A stretch of 64,000 nucleotides of DNA, taken from NCBI RefSeq assembly GCF_012927405.1, contig NZ_JABBGM010000006.1, forward strand, positions 1 through 64,000. The letters run 5' to 3'. The stretch's first letter is position 1; every line of letters starts with the position of its first letter. The stretch comes from Novosphingobium olei. GTDB taxonomy: Bacteria > Pseudomonadota > Alphaproteobacteria > Sphingomonadales > Sphingomonadaceae. The position numbers and the translations under genes are program-made. The notes beneath the pieces are model-generated. The model did no database searches. It was not told where the DNA came from and saw only the letters and a list, made by a program, of their open reading frames with translations. This document shows positions 6,507 through 15,165 of the stretch, piece after piece.

Positions 6507-6752
6507 TCAGCTCGCCGACGCCCGATAAGTGCAGGCACACAACGCAGGCCAGGTGCATCCCTCAACCGGCATGATCGGCGCATCAGACGGTGCGAAAGTC
6601 CGCCCAATGAGGCCAGTCACAGCCCTGCATGGCCCGTAGATCGGTCCTGTGTTGATCGCCTCAGCTCCGCCCCCCTCAGGAATCTCGGCGAGGCAGTTTC
6701 GCACATACTCGCGGTGGATCTCGATAATTTCGGCTTCGGACCGGTTGTGCAC
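6507..6752 (-). CDS. Unknown small leftward protein with Cys-rich C-terminus
   Basis: An 81-residue protein starting at GTG 6752 behind a strong AGGAGGA site. The N-terminus is a charged helix (AEIIEIHREYVRNCL). The C-terminus has EGCTWPALCACTYR, a Cys-x-C pattern that could bind metal and recalls small alphaproteobacterial proteins of unknown function. Together with the gene at 6271 it forms a short leftward unit inside a rightward element, which suggests its own promoter in 6753-6922. Confidence 0.65.
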   Translation of the reverse strand: MHNRSEAEIIEIHREYVRNCLAEIPEGGGAEAINTGPIYGPCRAVTGLIGRTFAPSDAPIMPVEGCTWPALCACTYRASAS

Positions 6753-6814
6753 GGCGCTCCTCCTGGTGGCTGAGGGGCAATAGACCTCGATTTGCCAGCG
6801 CGATCAAACGCCTA

Positions 6815-6837
6815 GTCCGCTGATGCGGCAAGCGGAC
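6815..6837. repeat. 7-bp inverted repeat between divergent genes
   Basis: GTCCGCT (6815-6821) pairs with AGCGGAC (6831-6837). It lies between the leftward gene starting at 6752 and the rightward gene starting at 6923, where an operator would be expected. Confidence 0.35.
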
Positions 6838-6922
6838 GGCGGTAACTGGACCCTACTCGCTCCGTCACCCCTGTCGCATGCCCGGTTACCGCAGCGATGG
6901 CAGGCCACACGACACAGGCCGC

Positions 6923-7156
6923 ATGAAACCCCGACGCCCTTGCCCCAAGGATTTCCGCGAAACCTACATCAGCATGGGTTGGGACGGGATCGAAGAGCAC
7001 TACCATGCGAGCTCGCGGATCATCGCGCGCTGGATCGAGGAATGTGGCCGTGATGAGCTACGCGCTGAACGTGCCGACTATGTGAATCGCATTGGGCCTC
7101 GACGACTGCACGCGGTCGATGACAGGTGCAGCGCGGATCGCGTCAGGGCTGCTTGA
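6923..7156 (+). CDS. Small protein with HTH-like core
   Basis: A 77-residue protein starting MKPRRPCPKDFRETYISMG. The core GWDGIEEHYHASSRIIARWIEE reads like a helix-turn-helix of the kind found in small sphingomonad phage proteins, followed by a charged tail. The start is uncertain: ATG 6878 is also in frame and neither has a strong ribosome-binding site. It may regulate the downstream late genes or be a terminase-like DNA-binding protein; that is inference. Confidence 0.6.
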   Translation: MKPRRPCPKDFRETYISMGWDGIEEHYHASSRIIARWIEECGRDELRAERADYVNRIGPRRLHAVDDRCSADRVRAA

Positions 7157-7195
7157 CCTATGGCAAGCCCCGCCCGTCGTTGATACCCTCCCGAC

Positions 7196-7975
7196 ATGCC
7201 ACTGCCAGCGTACGCTCCTCCGCCCTGCCAGCAACGCCACTTAACTGGAGATCAATGCGATGACCTGGTGCAGTGGGTTTCGGTGGATGCATCGCTCCGT
7301 AGCGCTGAGGCTGCCGAGCGGGCGAACTATATAGGGGCGGCCGGCGCGGTCGTCTCTCTGGTAGCGATGTATGCGGCTTGGCGGGCCTTCCGCGAGGCGC
7401 GCCGGGCATCGAATGCAGCGGAGAAACAGGCAGAGGAAGCGGTGAAATCGTCGGCTGCCGCTATTCAAGGCGTTGAGGACGCTCGGAGATTTGCGCGCCA
7501 GCAATGGGAGGCCCAGGCCGCGGACTCGCGCTCGAGCCTCCTGCTGACCAAAGCCCACCTGACTATCAAACGTGATGCGATCGCTGTCGAACTGACGATG
7601 CGAGCAGAAGGGGCGCAGGAAATCTCCGATTTGCAGGTGGATATCGTGCCAGTGTTCGACGAGGGCAGCCCCGGCTCCGTGCTTAAGTCAGTCCCACCAT
7701 TCCCCGAACGCGGCGGGGAAGGACTAATGATCAAGGGCAACAGCGAGATCGTATTTACGGCCATCGAAGACATAGATGGTCCGAAAGTCCATGCTCTCTT
7801 GAGCGATCGTTGGCACCAGGCGGTCATGCACATTCGAGTTCGCTGGCGCGATGCAATGGGATTCCTCATCGAGGAACTTTTCATGGGCCATGGGCCAGTA
7901 CAGGCACAATCACTTTCGACGAATTTGGCCACATCGTTCAACAAGAAACACGTGAAGTTTATCGGCGTGCTCTGA
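7196..7975 (+). CDS. Membrane-anchored protein of unknown function
   Basis: A 259-residue protein with one transmembrane helix at about residues 47-64 (YIGAAGAVVSLVAMYAAW), then a charged coiled-coil-like helix (about 66-110, Ala/Glu/Arg-rich) and a beta-rich C-terminal domain (about 115-259). By topology the C-terminal part is most likely cytoplasmic. It is monocistronic-looking, with gaps on both sides. Phages often carry such membrane proteins as cargo against rival phages, but nothing here proves that. ATG 7196 is used; in-frame GTGs at 7268 and 7280 are alternatives. Confidence 0.65.
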   Translation: MPLPAYAPPPCQQRHLTGDQCDDLVQWVSVDASLRSAEAAERANYIGAAGAVVSLVAMYAAWRAFREARRASNAAEKQAEEAVKSSAAAIQGVEDARRFARQQWEAQAADSRSSLLLTKAHLTIKRDAIAVELTMRAEGAQEISDLQVDIVPVFDEGSPGSVLKSVPPFPERGGEGLMIKGNSEIVFTAIEDIDGPKVHALLSDRWHQAVMHIRVRWRDAMGFLIEELFMGHGPVQAQSLSTNLATSFNKKHVKFIGVL

Positions 7976-8075
7976 CGGCGGTAACTCGCAACACAAACCC
8001 GACGCAATCTCCCTCGCATCCGGCGCGCTCGCCGGTCTCCGCGCGAAAGCCCGGACCCACGAAGGAGCACTCAGC

Positions 8076-8552
8076 ATGGCGTATCTTGACACCCACGGCC
8101 GCCACACCCCCGCACATATCGCGCTCGACGCGTCTGGCCGTATCAAGGCCGGCTTCCGCGCCGTCGGTGACGTCCTCGCTGATGGCGAGCGGGTTTCCTA
8201 TGACGTCACGATGATGGATGCCGCCCCCGCTGGCGCAATCACGATGCACGACGAAGGCACCCGGCCCTTCGTGTCACCGGCAGCCCAGCGCCAGGCGGAA
8301 ATCACCGCCGACGCCGCACGCACCACCGAAGCGCGCCGGATCATCAACGACCAGCTTGTCCGAGAGAGCATGTCGGCGACGATCGCCGAGCGCGCGACCG
8401 GCAATAGCCTTGCCCGTGATGCCGTTACGGCAATCCGGGATGCGCGAACCGCTCCAATGGCCGGCTTTCCGGCACCCGTGGACAGCGCTCGCATCTCGAC
8501 GGCCGACAACTCGGCGACCGTCGCCGCAATCCGCGCAGCCCGCTACCTCTGA
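8076..8552 (+). CDS. Unknown phage protein
   Basis: A 158-residue protein starting MAYLDTHGRHTPAHIALD; GGAG lies nine bases upstream. The first 60 residues are beta-rich, the remainder Ala/Arg/Thr-rich and helical (AQRQAEITADAARTTEARRI). It lies ten bases before the next gene, so the two are probably co-transcribed. No domain recognised. Confidence 0.65.
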   Translation: MAYLDTHGRHTPAHIALDASGRIKAGFRAVGDVLADGERVSYDVTMMDAAPAGAITMHDEGTRPFVSPAAQRQAEITADAARTTEARRIINDQLVRESMSATIAERATGNSLARDAVTAIRDARTAPMAGFPAPVDSARISTADNSATVAAIRAARYL

Positions 8553-8561
8553 GGTTCTGAC

Positions 8562-9467
8562 ATGGCAAAGCCCTTTCACCAGCGCCTTGCAACGGCGCTG
8601 TCGAGCGACGACTCGCGACTTTCGGACATTGAGGCGCTGATTGCAGAAGCCGAGGCGGAGCGCACACGGCAGGCCGGCATTGTCGCGCAAGCAGCTAGCG
8701 ACTCGGTCAACTTCTCGCTGTCGATAGAGGACCGTGACGATGCCGCAGCGAGGGGCGAGCGTGCACGGCGAGAGGCCACGGCGTTGGGCAACGCTCTTGA
8801 TCAGCTCCGCGCCAAGCGCACCGCGAAGGAAGCTTCTGAAGGTCGACTGGCTGCTGTAGAGCTTCGGGAGCGGCTGATTTCGGAACGTGACGAGATTGCT
8901 GCGCGGTTGCGCCGGGAATGGCCGGAAATCGAAACCGCTATCGTCACGCTTTTGTCGGCGGTCACCGAAAACGAAGCCGCGATGCGCGCCGCTTCAATTT
9001 TCGAAGACAACGCAGAGGCCGTAGCGCGTGGCTGTCCGGGTAACTTTGCCCGCGGCGCGCTCCACATTCGCCAGCTCACCAAGCTAGCGCTGCCGTCGTT
9101 CACCGATGAGCGAGAACTTGCATGGCCGGTGCCAGTCAAATCGAAGGGGCCACACTGGACTGAGCAGGCGCGACAGAGCCGGATTGATCAACTCGCGGCG
9201 GCCCGCACACGCGCTGCAGCAGCCGAAGCGCCATGGGCTGAGTATGACCTGAGCTCGGGAACCTGTGACCGGATCACCGAGGTGTCGTGCCGAGCCTCTC
9301 GTGGAGGCGGCGACACCGTCCTCACCATGCACCCGGTCGATCCCTCAGGCTTCTATCGCAACCCAGTGCATCGTTGTTGGCTGCGGCCTGCCGATGTCGC
9401 TCGCGCACGCCGCCTTGGAATGGTGGTCAAGCCCGTCGTGGCTGAGGCAGCGGAGGACGTGGCGTGA
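8562..9467 (+). CDS. Unknown coiled-coil phage protein
   Basis: A 301-residue protein. Residues about 20-150 are long charged helices likely to form coiled coils. The C-terminal third contains several Trp and Cys residues (SSGTCDRITEVSCRASRGGGD, and HRCWLRPADVARARRLG). The second part has a compact, possibly binding, character. It overlaps the small gene at 9464 (GTGA). Its place before the terminase genes is usual for accessory or pre-packaging genes; the function is unknown. Confidence 0.65.
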   Translation: MAKPFHQRLATALSSDDSRLSDIEALIAEAEAERTRQAGIVAQAASDSVNFSLSIEDRDDAAARGERARREATALGNALDQLRAKRTAKEASEGRLAAVELRERLISERDEIAARLRREWPEIETAIVTLLSAVTENEAAMRAASIFEDNAEAVARGCPGNFARGALHIRQLTKLALPSFTDERELAWPVPVKSKGPHWTEQARQSRIDQLAAARTRAAAAEAPWAEYDLSSGTCDRITEVSCRASRGGGDTVLTMHPVDPSGFYRNPVHRCWLRPADVARARRLGMVVKPVVAEAAEDVA

Positions 9468-9607
9468 AGTGGAAGCTTACTCCATGCCCTCTGGCAACCA
9501 ATCGCGGGAACGGACGGACAAAGCGGCGCTCGTTCCCAATGCTGCCTCGCCAGCGGAACCGGGAGCGCGCTTTTGTCGAGCACGAAAAGCGCGAGCGCGT
9601 GAAATGA
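9464..9607 (+). CDS. Small basic protein
   Basis: A 47-residue, strongly Arg/Lys-rich peptide (MKWKLTPCPLATNRG, ending EHEKRERVK). Its GTG shares bases with the upstream stop (GTGA), which is the main support. It may bind nucleic acid; no family recognised. Confidence 0.4.
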   Translation: MKWKLTPCPLATNRGNGRTKRRSFPMLPRQRNRERAFVEHEKRERVK

Positions 9608-9660
9608 TTTTAGATCTCCGGTGTGGCCCTTCACGTCTTCAGGCCTTCGACCTCCGGAGC

Positions 9661-9698
9661 GCGGGGCGGGTGAGAATCACCTCCCTTGCCCGCCCCGC
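9661..9698 (+). terminator. Strong 10-bp GC stem upstream of terminase genes
   Basis: GCGGGGCGGG (9661-9670) pairs perfectly with CCCGCCCCGC (9689-9698) over an 18-base loop. It stands between the 9464 gene and the terS-like gene at 9726. Without a U-run it may act as a pause, attenuator or rho-assisted terminator between early and packaging genes. Confidence 0.5.
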
Positions 9699-9725
9699 AT
9701 GCTTTCCCAGCGAACGAGTGAGACA

Positions 9726-10250
9726 ATGGCGGCAAGCTATGGCGAAGACACGATCGACGAGCTGCTACGGCGGCTCGCACAAGGCGAAAGCCTTCGAGCG
9801 ATTTGCGCGGACGATCACATGCCAAATCGAGACACTGTCCGGGTATGGTCGCGCTCTGATGACGACTTGGCGCAGCGCATCCGCGAGGCCCGGGAAGATG
9901 GCTTCGCTGATCTCGCCGAGCGCGCACTCGAGGAAGCACGAAGTTGCGAGGACCCCATCAAAGGGCGGCTCTCGTTCGATGCAACCCGCTGGTACCTCGG
10001 AAAGCTCAGCGCAGCTTTCGCCGAGCGCCCGCCTGCAATTGGGGCACTGGTGAATGTCGACGCTGGAGACGCCTTCACAGCTATCGCCGGAGCTCTTCAA
10101 GAAGCTATCGCCGCCCGAGCGAGCTTGGCTACAAAGACGAGCGCAGTGGTTGACTGTAGCCCGCCCAGACCAGCTGACGCCCCCCGGCAATTGGCCGATC
10201 TGGCTGGCTCTGGCGGGCAGAGGCTGGGGGAAAACGAGGGTCGGGGCTGA
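9726..10250 (+). CDS. Terminase small subunit-like protein
   Basis: A 174-residue protein. The N-terminal HTH (IDELLRRLAQGESLRAICAD, then MPNRDTVRVWS) followed by LAQRIREAREDGFADLAERAL matches the pattern of small terminases of Terminase_6-associated type, which bind the packaging start on phage DNA. RLSFDATRWYLGKL is also typical. Codons from 10054 onward overlap terL in another frame for 197 bases; that part of the product is Pro/Gly/Ala-rich tail. ATG 9726 is preferred over an upstream in-frame start at 9621 because the hairpin lies between. Confidence 0.65.
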   Translation: MAASYGEDTIDELLRRLAQGESLRAICADDHMPNRDTVRVWSRSDDDLAQRIREAREDGFADLAERALEEARSCEDPIKGRLSFDATRWYLGKLSAAFAERPPAIGALVNVDAGDAFTAIAGALQEAIAARASLATKTSAVVDCSPPRPADAPRQLADLAGSGGQRLGENEGRG

Positions 10251-11409
10251 GGACGTTGCGTCTTATGGCTGCGAAAACGCGGGAGTACGCATCGCGGTTG
10301 TCGCGCCGACATTCGCCGACGCGCGCGATACGTGCATCGAAGGCGAATCTGGCCTCCTCGCGGTTCTGCCGAAAATATGCATCTACACCTGGAACCGCTC
10401 GATTGGCGAGCTGACCCTTTTTAACGGTACGCGCTACAAGCTCTTCAGTGCCGAGGAACCCGAGCGCCTTCGCGGCCCTCAGCATCATCGCGCATGGGCC
10501 GACGAGGTCGCTGCTTGGCCTAATCCGGAGACTTGGGACCAGCTCTCGTTCACATTGCGACTTGGAAGCAACCCGCAGGTCGTTGCGACCACCACGCCTA
10601 AGCCCAACCCGCTGATCAAACGCATTGCGAAAACGCCAGGTGCGATGATCACGCGCGGCAACACCTTCGAAAACGCCGAAAATCTCGCTGAGAATGCCTT
10701 GGCATTCTACCGCCAGCGATACGAGGGCACGCGCCTCGGCCGGCAAGAGCTCTATGCAGAAATGCTCGAGGATGTGCAGGGGGCGCTGTGGACCGCCGAC
10801 ATGATCGACGCCACACGCATGAAGGCTCCGCCCTCCGAGCTTGAGCGAATTGTTATCGCTGTGGATCCTTCGGGAACAAGCGGTAACGGAAAGCGGACTT
10901 CAAAGTCGTCGAAGCGCAAGGGCAGCGGCCTCGAGGCTTTGCGCAACGAAGGCAGAGGTGACGACGTCGGGATTGTTGCGGCCGGCAAGGGGCGCGACGG
11001 TCGCTTCTACGTTCTCGAAGATGGCAGCTGCAATCTGAGCCCAGAAGGCTGGGCGCGAAAAGTCTTGTCAGTTTACGAGCGTTGGGACGCGGACCGCATC
11101 GTCGCTGAACGCAATTTCGGCGGCGCGATGGTCGAGGCAGTCCTTCGCACTGCGGACAAGAACTTGCCGATACGCATGGTGACGGCGTCACGGGGCAAGG
11201 TTGCCCGCGCCGAGCCTGTCGCCGCCCTATACGAACAGGGCAAGGTTTCGCATTGCGGCGCCTTCAACGATCTTGAAGACCAGATGTGCTCAATGACCGG
11301 CGCCGGATATGTGGGCGAAGGCTCTCCCGATCGCGCTGATGCGCTGGTGTGGGCGCTGTCTGACCTCAGCAGCCAGGCTGGCTTCTACGACATCTCGGTG
11401 TTGGGCTAA
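10054..11409 (+). CDS. terL: Terminase large subunit (packaging ATPase-nuclease)
   Basis: A 451-residue motor that drives DNA into heads and cuts it. The N-terminal ATPase has Walker A AGRGWGKT (54-61) preceded by PPGNWPIWLALAG and an acidic WADEVAAWP segment. The C-terminal RNaseH-like nuclease has the first metal Asp in IAVDPSGTS (about 270), a middle acidic patch DDVGIV, and SPDRADALVWAL near the end. All family hallmarks are intact. A Lys/Ser-rich insert (GKRTSKSSKRKGSG) follows the first nuclease Asp. The stop overlaps the gp10-like start (TAATG). No portal gene follows, which is abnormal. Confidence 0.93.
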   Translation: MSTLETPSQLSPELFKKLSPPERAWLQRRAQWLTVARPDQLTPPGNWPIWLALAGRGWGKTRVGAEDVASYGCENAGVRIAVVAPTFADARDTCIEGESGLLAVLPKICIYTWNRSIGELTLFNGTRYKLFSAEEPERLRGPQHHRAWADEVAAWPNPETWDQLSFTLRLGSNPQVVATTTPKPNPLIKRIAKTPGAMITRGNTFENAENLAENALAFYRQRYEGTRLGRQELYAEMLEDVQGALWTADMIDATRMKAPPSELERIVIAVDPSGTSGNGKRTSKSSKRKGSGLEALRNEGRGDDVGIVAAGKGRDGRFYVLEDGSCNLSPEGWARKVLSVYERWDADRIVAERNFGGAMVEAVLRTADKNLPIRMVTASRGKVARAEPVAALYEQGKVSHCGAFNDLEDQMCSMTGAGYVGEGSPDRADALVWALSDLSSQAGFYDISVLG

Positions 11410-11834
11410 TGGTCGTCGTCCGCAACCGCGACAAGCTACTGCGCAAGCACAGGCTGCTGAAGGAAGACAAGTTCTTCCGCGCCGTGAATGCCGGCGTGTT
11501 TGAAGCTGCCGACATGGCGCGCGCCGAGGCGTTCCGTTCGATCAGCTCCGGGTCGGCGTCGGGCCGAAAGACCAAAAAACATGCTCACACGCCCTCTGCG
11601 CCAGGCGATCCGCCCAACCGCGACACAGGGGTGCTGCAGGCAAACATCGAGATCACTAATCCCAAGCCATTTGTGGCCGAAGTGAGCTCGAATGCGCCTT
11701 ACTCAGCAGCGCTCGAGTTTGGCACGTCGAAGATGGAGGCCCGGCCGTTCATGCGCCCCGCACGCGACAAAACCCGAGAGCCGGCGCTCGCCAGGCTCAT
11801 TCGCAAGCTAAACGTCCTCGTGCGGACGCTCTGA
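11409..11834 (+). CDS. HK97-gp10-like tail completion / head-tail protein
   Basis: A 141-residue protein. PSAPGDPPNRDTGVLQANI and SNAPYSAALEFGTSKMEARPFMRPA are hallmarks of the HK97-gp10 family, which caps the tail tube where it meets the head. In normal phages it lies after portal, protease, capsid and connector genes; here it starts inside the terL stop codon. Either those genes were removed at exact gene borders, or the order is original to a satellite element. Confidence 0.85.
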   Translation: MVVVRNRDKLLRKHRLLKEDKFFRAVNAGVFEAADMARAEAFRSISSGSASGRKTKKHAHTPSAPGDPPNRDTGVLQANIEITNPKPFVAEVSSNAPYSAALEFGTSKMEARPFMRPARDKTREPALARLIRKLNVLVRTL

Positions 11835-11847
11835 CAGGAGACACGCG

Positions 11848-14622
11848 ATGTCCAACAACATCGACCCGGTCATTTTTGAGTTTCAAGCGAAGGTCAACGG
11901 CTACCTCTCCGACGTAAAGCGCGCGACGAGCGTGCTCGATCAGCAGATGGGCGTGCAGGAGGCCCGCATCCGCAAGATGGAGACTGAATTCCGTCGGTCG
12001 AGCGGGGCGATCGGCAGTCACCTCAAGACGATTACTGCAGGTCTCGCTGGCGCGTTCACCGCTCAAGGCGCGAAGCAGTTGATCGACGACTTCACCCGGC
12101 TGCAAAATCAGCTGCGGGTGGCCGGCTTGGAGGGCCAGAACTTCGAGACGGTGCAGGCGCGGCTCCTCGCGCTCGGCACGAAATACGGCGCGTCGGTCAA
12201 CTCGCTCGCCGAACTCTACGGCAAGTCGGCGCAATCTCAGCGCGAACTCGGCGCGTCACAGGAGCAGCTTCTCAAATTGACGGAAGCGACCAGCCAGGCG
12301 CTGCTGATCACCGGGACGAGCACACAGGCCGCATCGGGCGCGATCCTTGGCCTCGGGCAGGCTCTGGCCTCCGGGACTGTCCATGCCGAAGAGTACAACC
12401 AGATGCTTGAGGGGGGCTTGCAGCCGCTCCTCACGGCGGCAGCGGCAAGTGACCGCTGGGGCGGCAGTCTCGGCAAGCTTCGGCAAGACGTCACCAAGGG
12501 GCGCGTTTCGAGCCAAGAGCTGTTTCAGGCCATGCTCGACGGCTCGAAGCAGTTGGACACCCAGGCGTCCAAGGCCGTGCTTACCCTGTCCGGATCCTTC
12601 ACCGCTCTCAATAACCAGCTAACCGTCTATGTCGGCAGTGCAGCGAGCTCGCAGGGCGTAACCGGCGCGCTGTCGTCCGGCATTCAGGCGCTCGCGCAAA
12701 ACCTCGACACGGTCATTCCGCTTTTGGCAACGATCGCGACTTACCTCGGCGTGCGCTGGGTTGCAGGCGCCGCAGCGGCAGCAACGTCGACCACGGCCCT
12801 CTCAACCGCGACGTTTGCCCTACAGGCCCGCATGGCCGGCGCGGCGACCACCGCTGAGGCGCTGAGCTTTGCGCTCAACGGGCTGAAACTCAGCATCGTT
12901 GCTGTGGGCGTCGTCGCACTCGTCGCGGGCATCACAGCCCTGACGTCCTATACTCGCGGCGCAGAGACGGCGACCGGCTCCTACGCCAAGACGCAGGACG
13001 AGGCCGCGAAGATAACGGAGAGTGCGGCCTCGGCCGCAGACAAGCTCGCAACTGCGCACGGCAAGGCCCGGCAGGAAGCTCTCGCGCTGGCACGCGCCGA
13101 GGCCGAGAACATCAAGCAGAAATTGGCGAGTGCGCGAGCATCGGTGACGTTGGCACAAGCCGAGCTGGCACGAGCCCGATCCTACCAAGCGGCGCAGGAT
13201 ACTGCAGCGGCAAGCGCTGGTGGCACGGTACCTGGCGGAACAGCCGGCATCATGCGCATGACCGGAGCGCGGGCCGTGAACACTGCACAGACCAACCTCT
13301 CGGCGGCCTCTGGCACTGTGAAGTCGCTTGAGGCCTCTCTCGCCCGCATCGAAGGTGCCATCAAAGGCGGTGCGGCGCCGGCTGTCGCTGCTGTTTCGCC
13401 AACCAAGACGAAGCGCATTAGGAGCGGCGCCTCAGGGCCATCCGCAGCGGAGACGGAACAGCGTTACGGGGAAGAACTGGCCCGGATCCGACAAGAGGAA
13501 ATTCGCGCCCAGATTGACCTCACCACCGACGCTGGGAAACGGGAGGCACTGGCCAAGCAGTTGCTTGAAGCCGAGTATGCTGAGCGGGTCGCGCAGATCG
13601 AAAACGACAAGAGCTTCACGGCGGCACAGAAGAGGGCCCAGATTGCAGCTCTGCAGAGCCTCTACGGCACGCCGGGGACAGTCGATGGTCAAGGCCGCAT
13701 CGTGGCCGAGGGCCGTCCGGGCCTGCTTGCTCAGCAGATCAACCGTGCAACGGAGCAGGAGCGCGCGCGGGTCTCTGAAAATCAGCTGCGGCTGCAGATC
13801 GATGCTCTCCAGGCTGAATCGGACGCGACGGTCAATCGGAAGAAGCGGGCAGAGATCGAGCAGCGCATTCTCGAGACCCAGCAGCAAATCGAGCGCAACC
13901 GGCTCGAGGAGCAAATTGCCTCGGGTGAGATCAGTGACGCGACGCGAGCCCGTGCTGACCTGGCGTCCAAGCAGGGCGCTGATCAAACCACCAGCAGCCG
14001 GCAGAATGGGTCACCGCTCGAAGCCTATCTGCAGGGGCTCAAAAGCGATGCCGAGAATATCAACGACCGGGTCGAATCGCTGGTCGTCGACGAGCTCAAC
14101 AGCGTGCGTGACGGCATACACAACGCGATTTCCAAATCGCTCGGCATCAAGGATCCTATCCTTGGCGGCCTGATCGACATGCTTATCGAGCAAGTCATCC
14201 TGAAGCCTATTGCTGAGGCGTTGTCGAAGTCGGGCGATGGTGGTGGCGGCGGCATTGGCGGGCTCATCGCATCGGTCGGCTCGGCTATCTTCGGCCGAGC
14301 CTCCGGTGGGTCGGTCACGGGCGGCAGGATGTACCGCGTGAACGAGGGAGCCAGCGCTGGTCGCGTGGAAGGTTTCATCCCGCAAGGGTCTGGCACCATC
14401 GTCCCGCTCGGACGAATGAACCAGATGGTGGGTGGAGGCGGATCGCAGCGCGTGTTCCACATCAACGTGGATGCCCGCAATTCGGTTACGCCTGAGGGCT
14501 TCGCGCGCGATCTCTCGGGCATGATCCTGCGTCAAGCCGCCGCAATGGACGCGCAGGCCTCGGTCAGCACGCTGCGCGCCGTGCCAGGCCGGTTCGACCA
14601 GTACGGGCGAGACGGTTACTGA
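11848..14622 (+). CDS. Tail tape measure protein
   Basis: A 924-residue tape measure protein that sets tail length and helps DNA pass into the host. The N-terminal tape-measure domain (about 70-260) has IDDFTRLQNQLRVAGL and the ALITGTSTQAASGAILGLGQALASGTVHAEE region. A hydrophobic stretch follows at about 300-370, then long coiled-coil repeats (about 390-730) and a Gly-rich C-terminus. AGGAG precedes ATG 11848 by seven bases. It is full length and open, which is hard to explain if the element is old and decayed. At about 1.5 angstrom per residue the tail would be near 140 nm. Confidence 0.92.
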   Translation: MSNNIDPVIFEFQAKVNGYLSDVKRATSVLDQQMGVQEARIRKMETEFRRSSGAIGSHLKTITAGLAGAFTAQGAKQLIDDFTRLQNQLRVAGLEGQNFETVQARLLALGTKYGASVNSLAELYGKSAQSQRELGASQEQLLKLTEATSQALLITGTSTQAASGAILGLGQALASGTVHAEEYNQMLEGGLQPLLTAAAASDRWGGSLGKLRQDVTKGRVSSQELFQAMLDGSKQLDTQASKAVLTLSGSFTALNNQLTVYVGSAASSQGVTGALSSGIQALAQNLDTVIPLLATIATYLGVRWVAGAAAAATSTTALSTATFALQARMAGAATTAEALSFALNGLKLSIVAVGVVALVAGITALTSYTRGAETATGSYAKTQDEAAKITESAASAADKLATAHGKARQEALALARAEAENIKQKLASARASVTLAQAELARARSYQAAQDTAAASAGGTVPGGTAGIMRMTGARAVNTAQTNLSAASGTVKSLEASLARIEGAIKGGAAPAVAAVSPTKTKRIRSGASGPSAAETEQRYGEELARIRQEEIRAQIDLTTDAGKREALAKQLLEAEYAERVAQIENDKSFTAAQKRAQIAALQSLYGTPGTVDGQGRIVAEGRPGLLAQQINRATEQERARVSENQLRLQIDALQAESDATVNRKKRAEIEQRILETQQQIERNRLEEQIASGEISDATRARADLASKQGADQTTSSRQNGSPLEAYLQGLKSDAENINDRVESLVVDELNSVRDGIHNAISKSLGIKDPILGGLIDMLIEQVILKPIAEALSKSGDGGGGGIGGLIASVGSAIFGRASGGSVTGGRMYRVNEGASAGRVEGFIPQGSGTIVPLGRMNQMVGGGGSQRVFHINVDARNSVTPEGFARDLSGMILRQAAAMDAQASVSTLRAVPGRFDQYGRDGY

Positions 14623-14639
14623 AGAGAAGGACGAACACG

Positions 14640-14915
14640 ATGACCGACCATAACCACGCCGCGGCCCTCAAGCTTCAGCAGGACGGCGCCGAGATCACTG
14701 CGCTGCTGATCGAAAACCTCACCGCTGCCGCGAATCGCGAGGGACGTCAGCTAGAGCCTGCCGATCTCACGCACATGATCGGGCCGCTGCTTTCGGCGAC
14801 CTGGGCGCTTGCCAAGCAGGCGCTACCGGCCAACGAGCGAGCGGCGCGCCAGCACTATGCTGAATTTCTTCGTCGGTATGCTGATGGGGTGGAGGCGATT
14901 CGGCATGAGCCGTGA
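14640..14915 (+). CDS. Unknown small helical protein
   Basis: A 91-residue, mostly helical protein starting MTDHNHAAALKLQQDGAEIT, with AAGGA seven bases upstream. It lies 17 bases after the tape measure, where a tail assembly or tail-tip gene would be expected, but no tail-tip domain is visible. Confidence 0.6.
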   Translation: MTDHNHAAALKLQQDGAEITALLIENLTAAANREGRQLEPADLTHMIGPLLSATWALAKQALPANERAARQHYAEFLRRYADGVEAIRHEP

Positions 14916-14942
14916 GGTGTCGGTCGACCTGCCACCCGCAAC

Positions 14943-15044
14943 TTAGCGGCGCCCACCCTTCCGCCGCTTGATGAAAAACTCGCATGCGACCAGCCCAAAA
15001 ACCAGTACTGAGACGACAATGACGATGGCGGCCAGAATGGACAT
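14943..15044 (-). CDS. Micro membrane protein (33 residues)
   Basis: MSILAAIVIVVSVLVFGLVA forms one transmembrane helix and is followed by CEFFIKRRKGGRR, a basic tail that should stay in the cytoplasm. GGAG lies seven bases before ATG 15044. Topology and size recall small holins and type I toxins. The rightward micro-ORF at 15545 encodes a similar helix plus basic tail. Confidence 0.5.
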   Translation of the reverse strand: MSILAAIVIVVSVLVFGLVACEFFIKRRKGGRR

Positions 15045-15165
15045 AAGGCGCTCCGCTTTGCCGGGAGCGCGCTGGTCTCTCTGTCGGCAACAGGCGATCG
15101 GGTTTCCAATAACTTTCAGTATCTTAAAGCTGCTCACTTGTCTAATCGCATATGCTGCTCAGGCG

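Noticed and set aside
9675..9683. ATCACCTCC in the hairpin loop, identical to the 16S rRNA anti-Shine-Dalgarno end
   Set aside because: A nine-base match is expected by chance in 64 kb on two strands, and nothing else nearby is rRNA-like.
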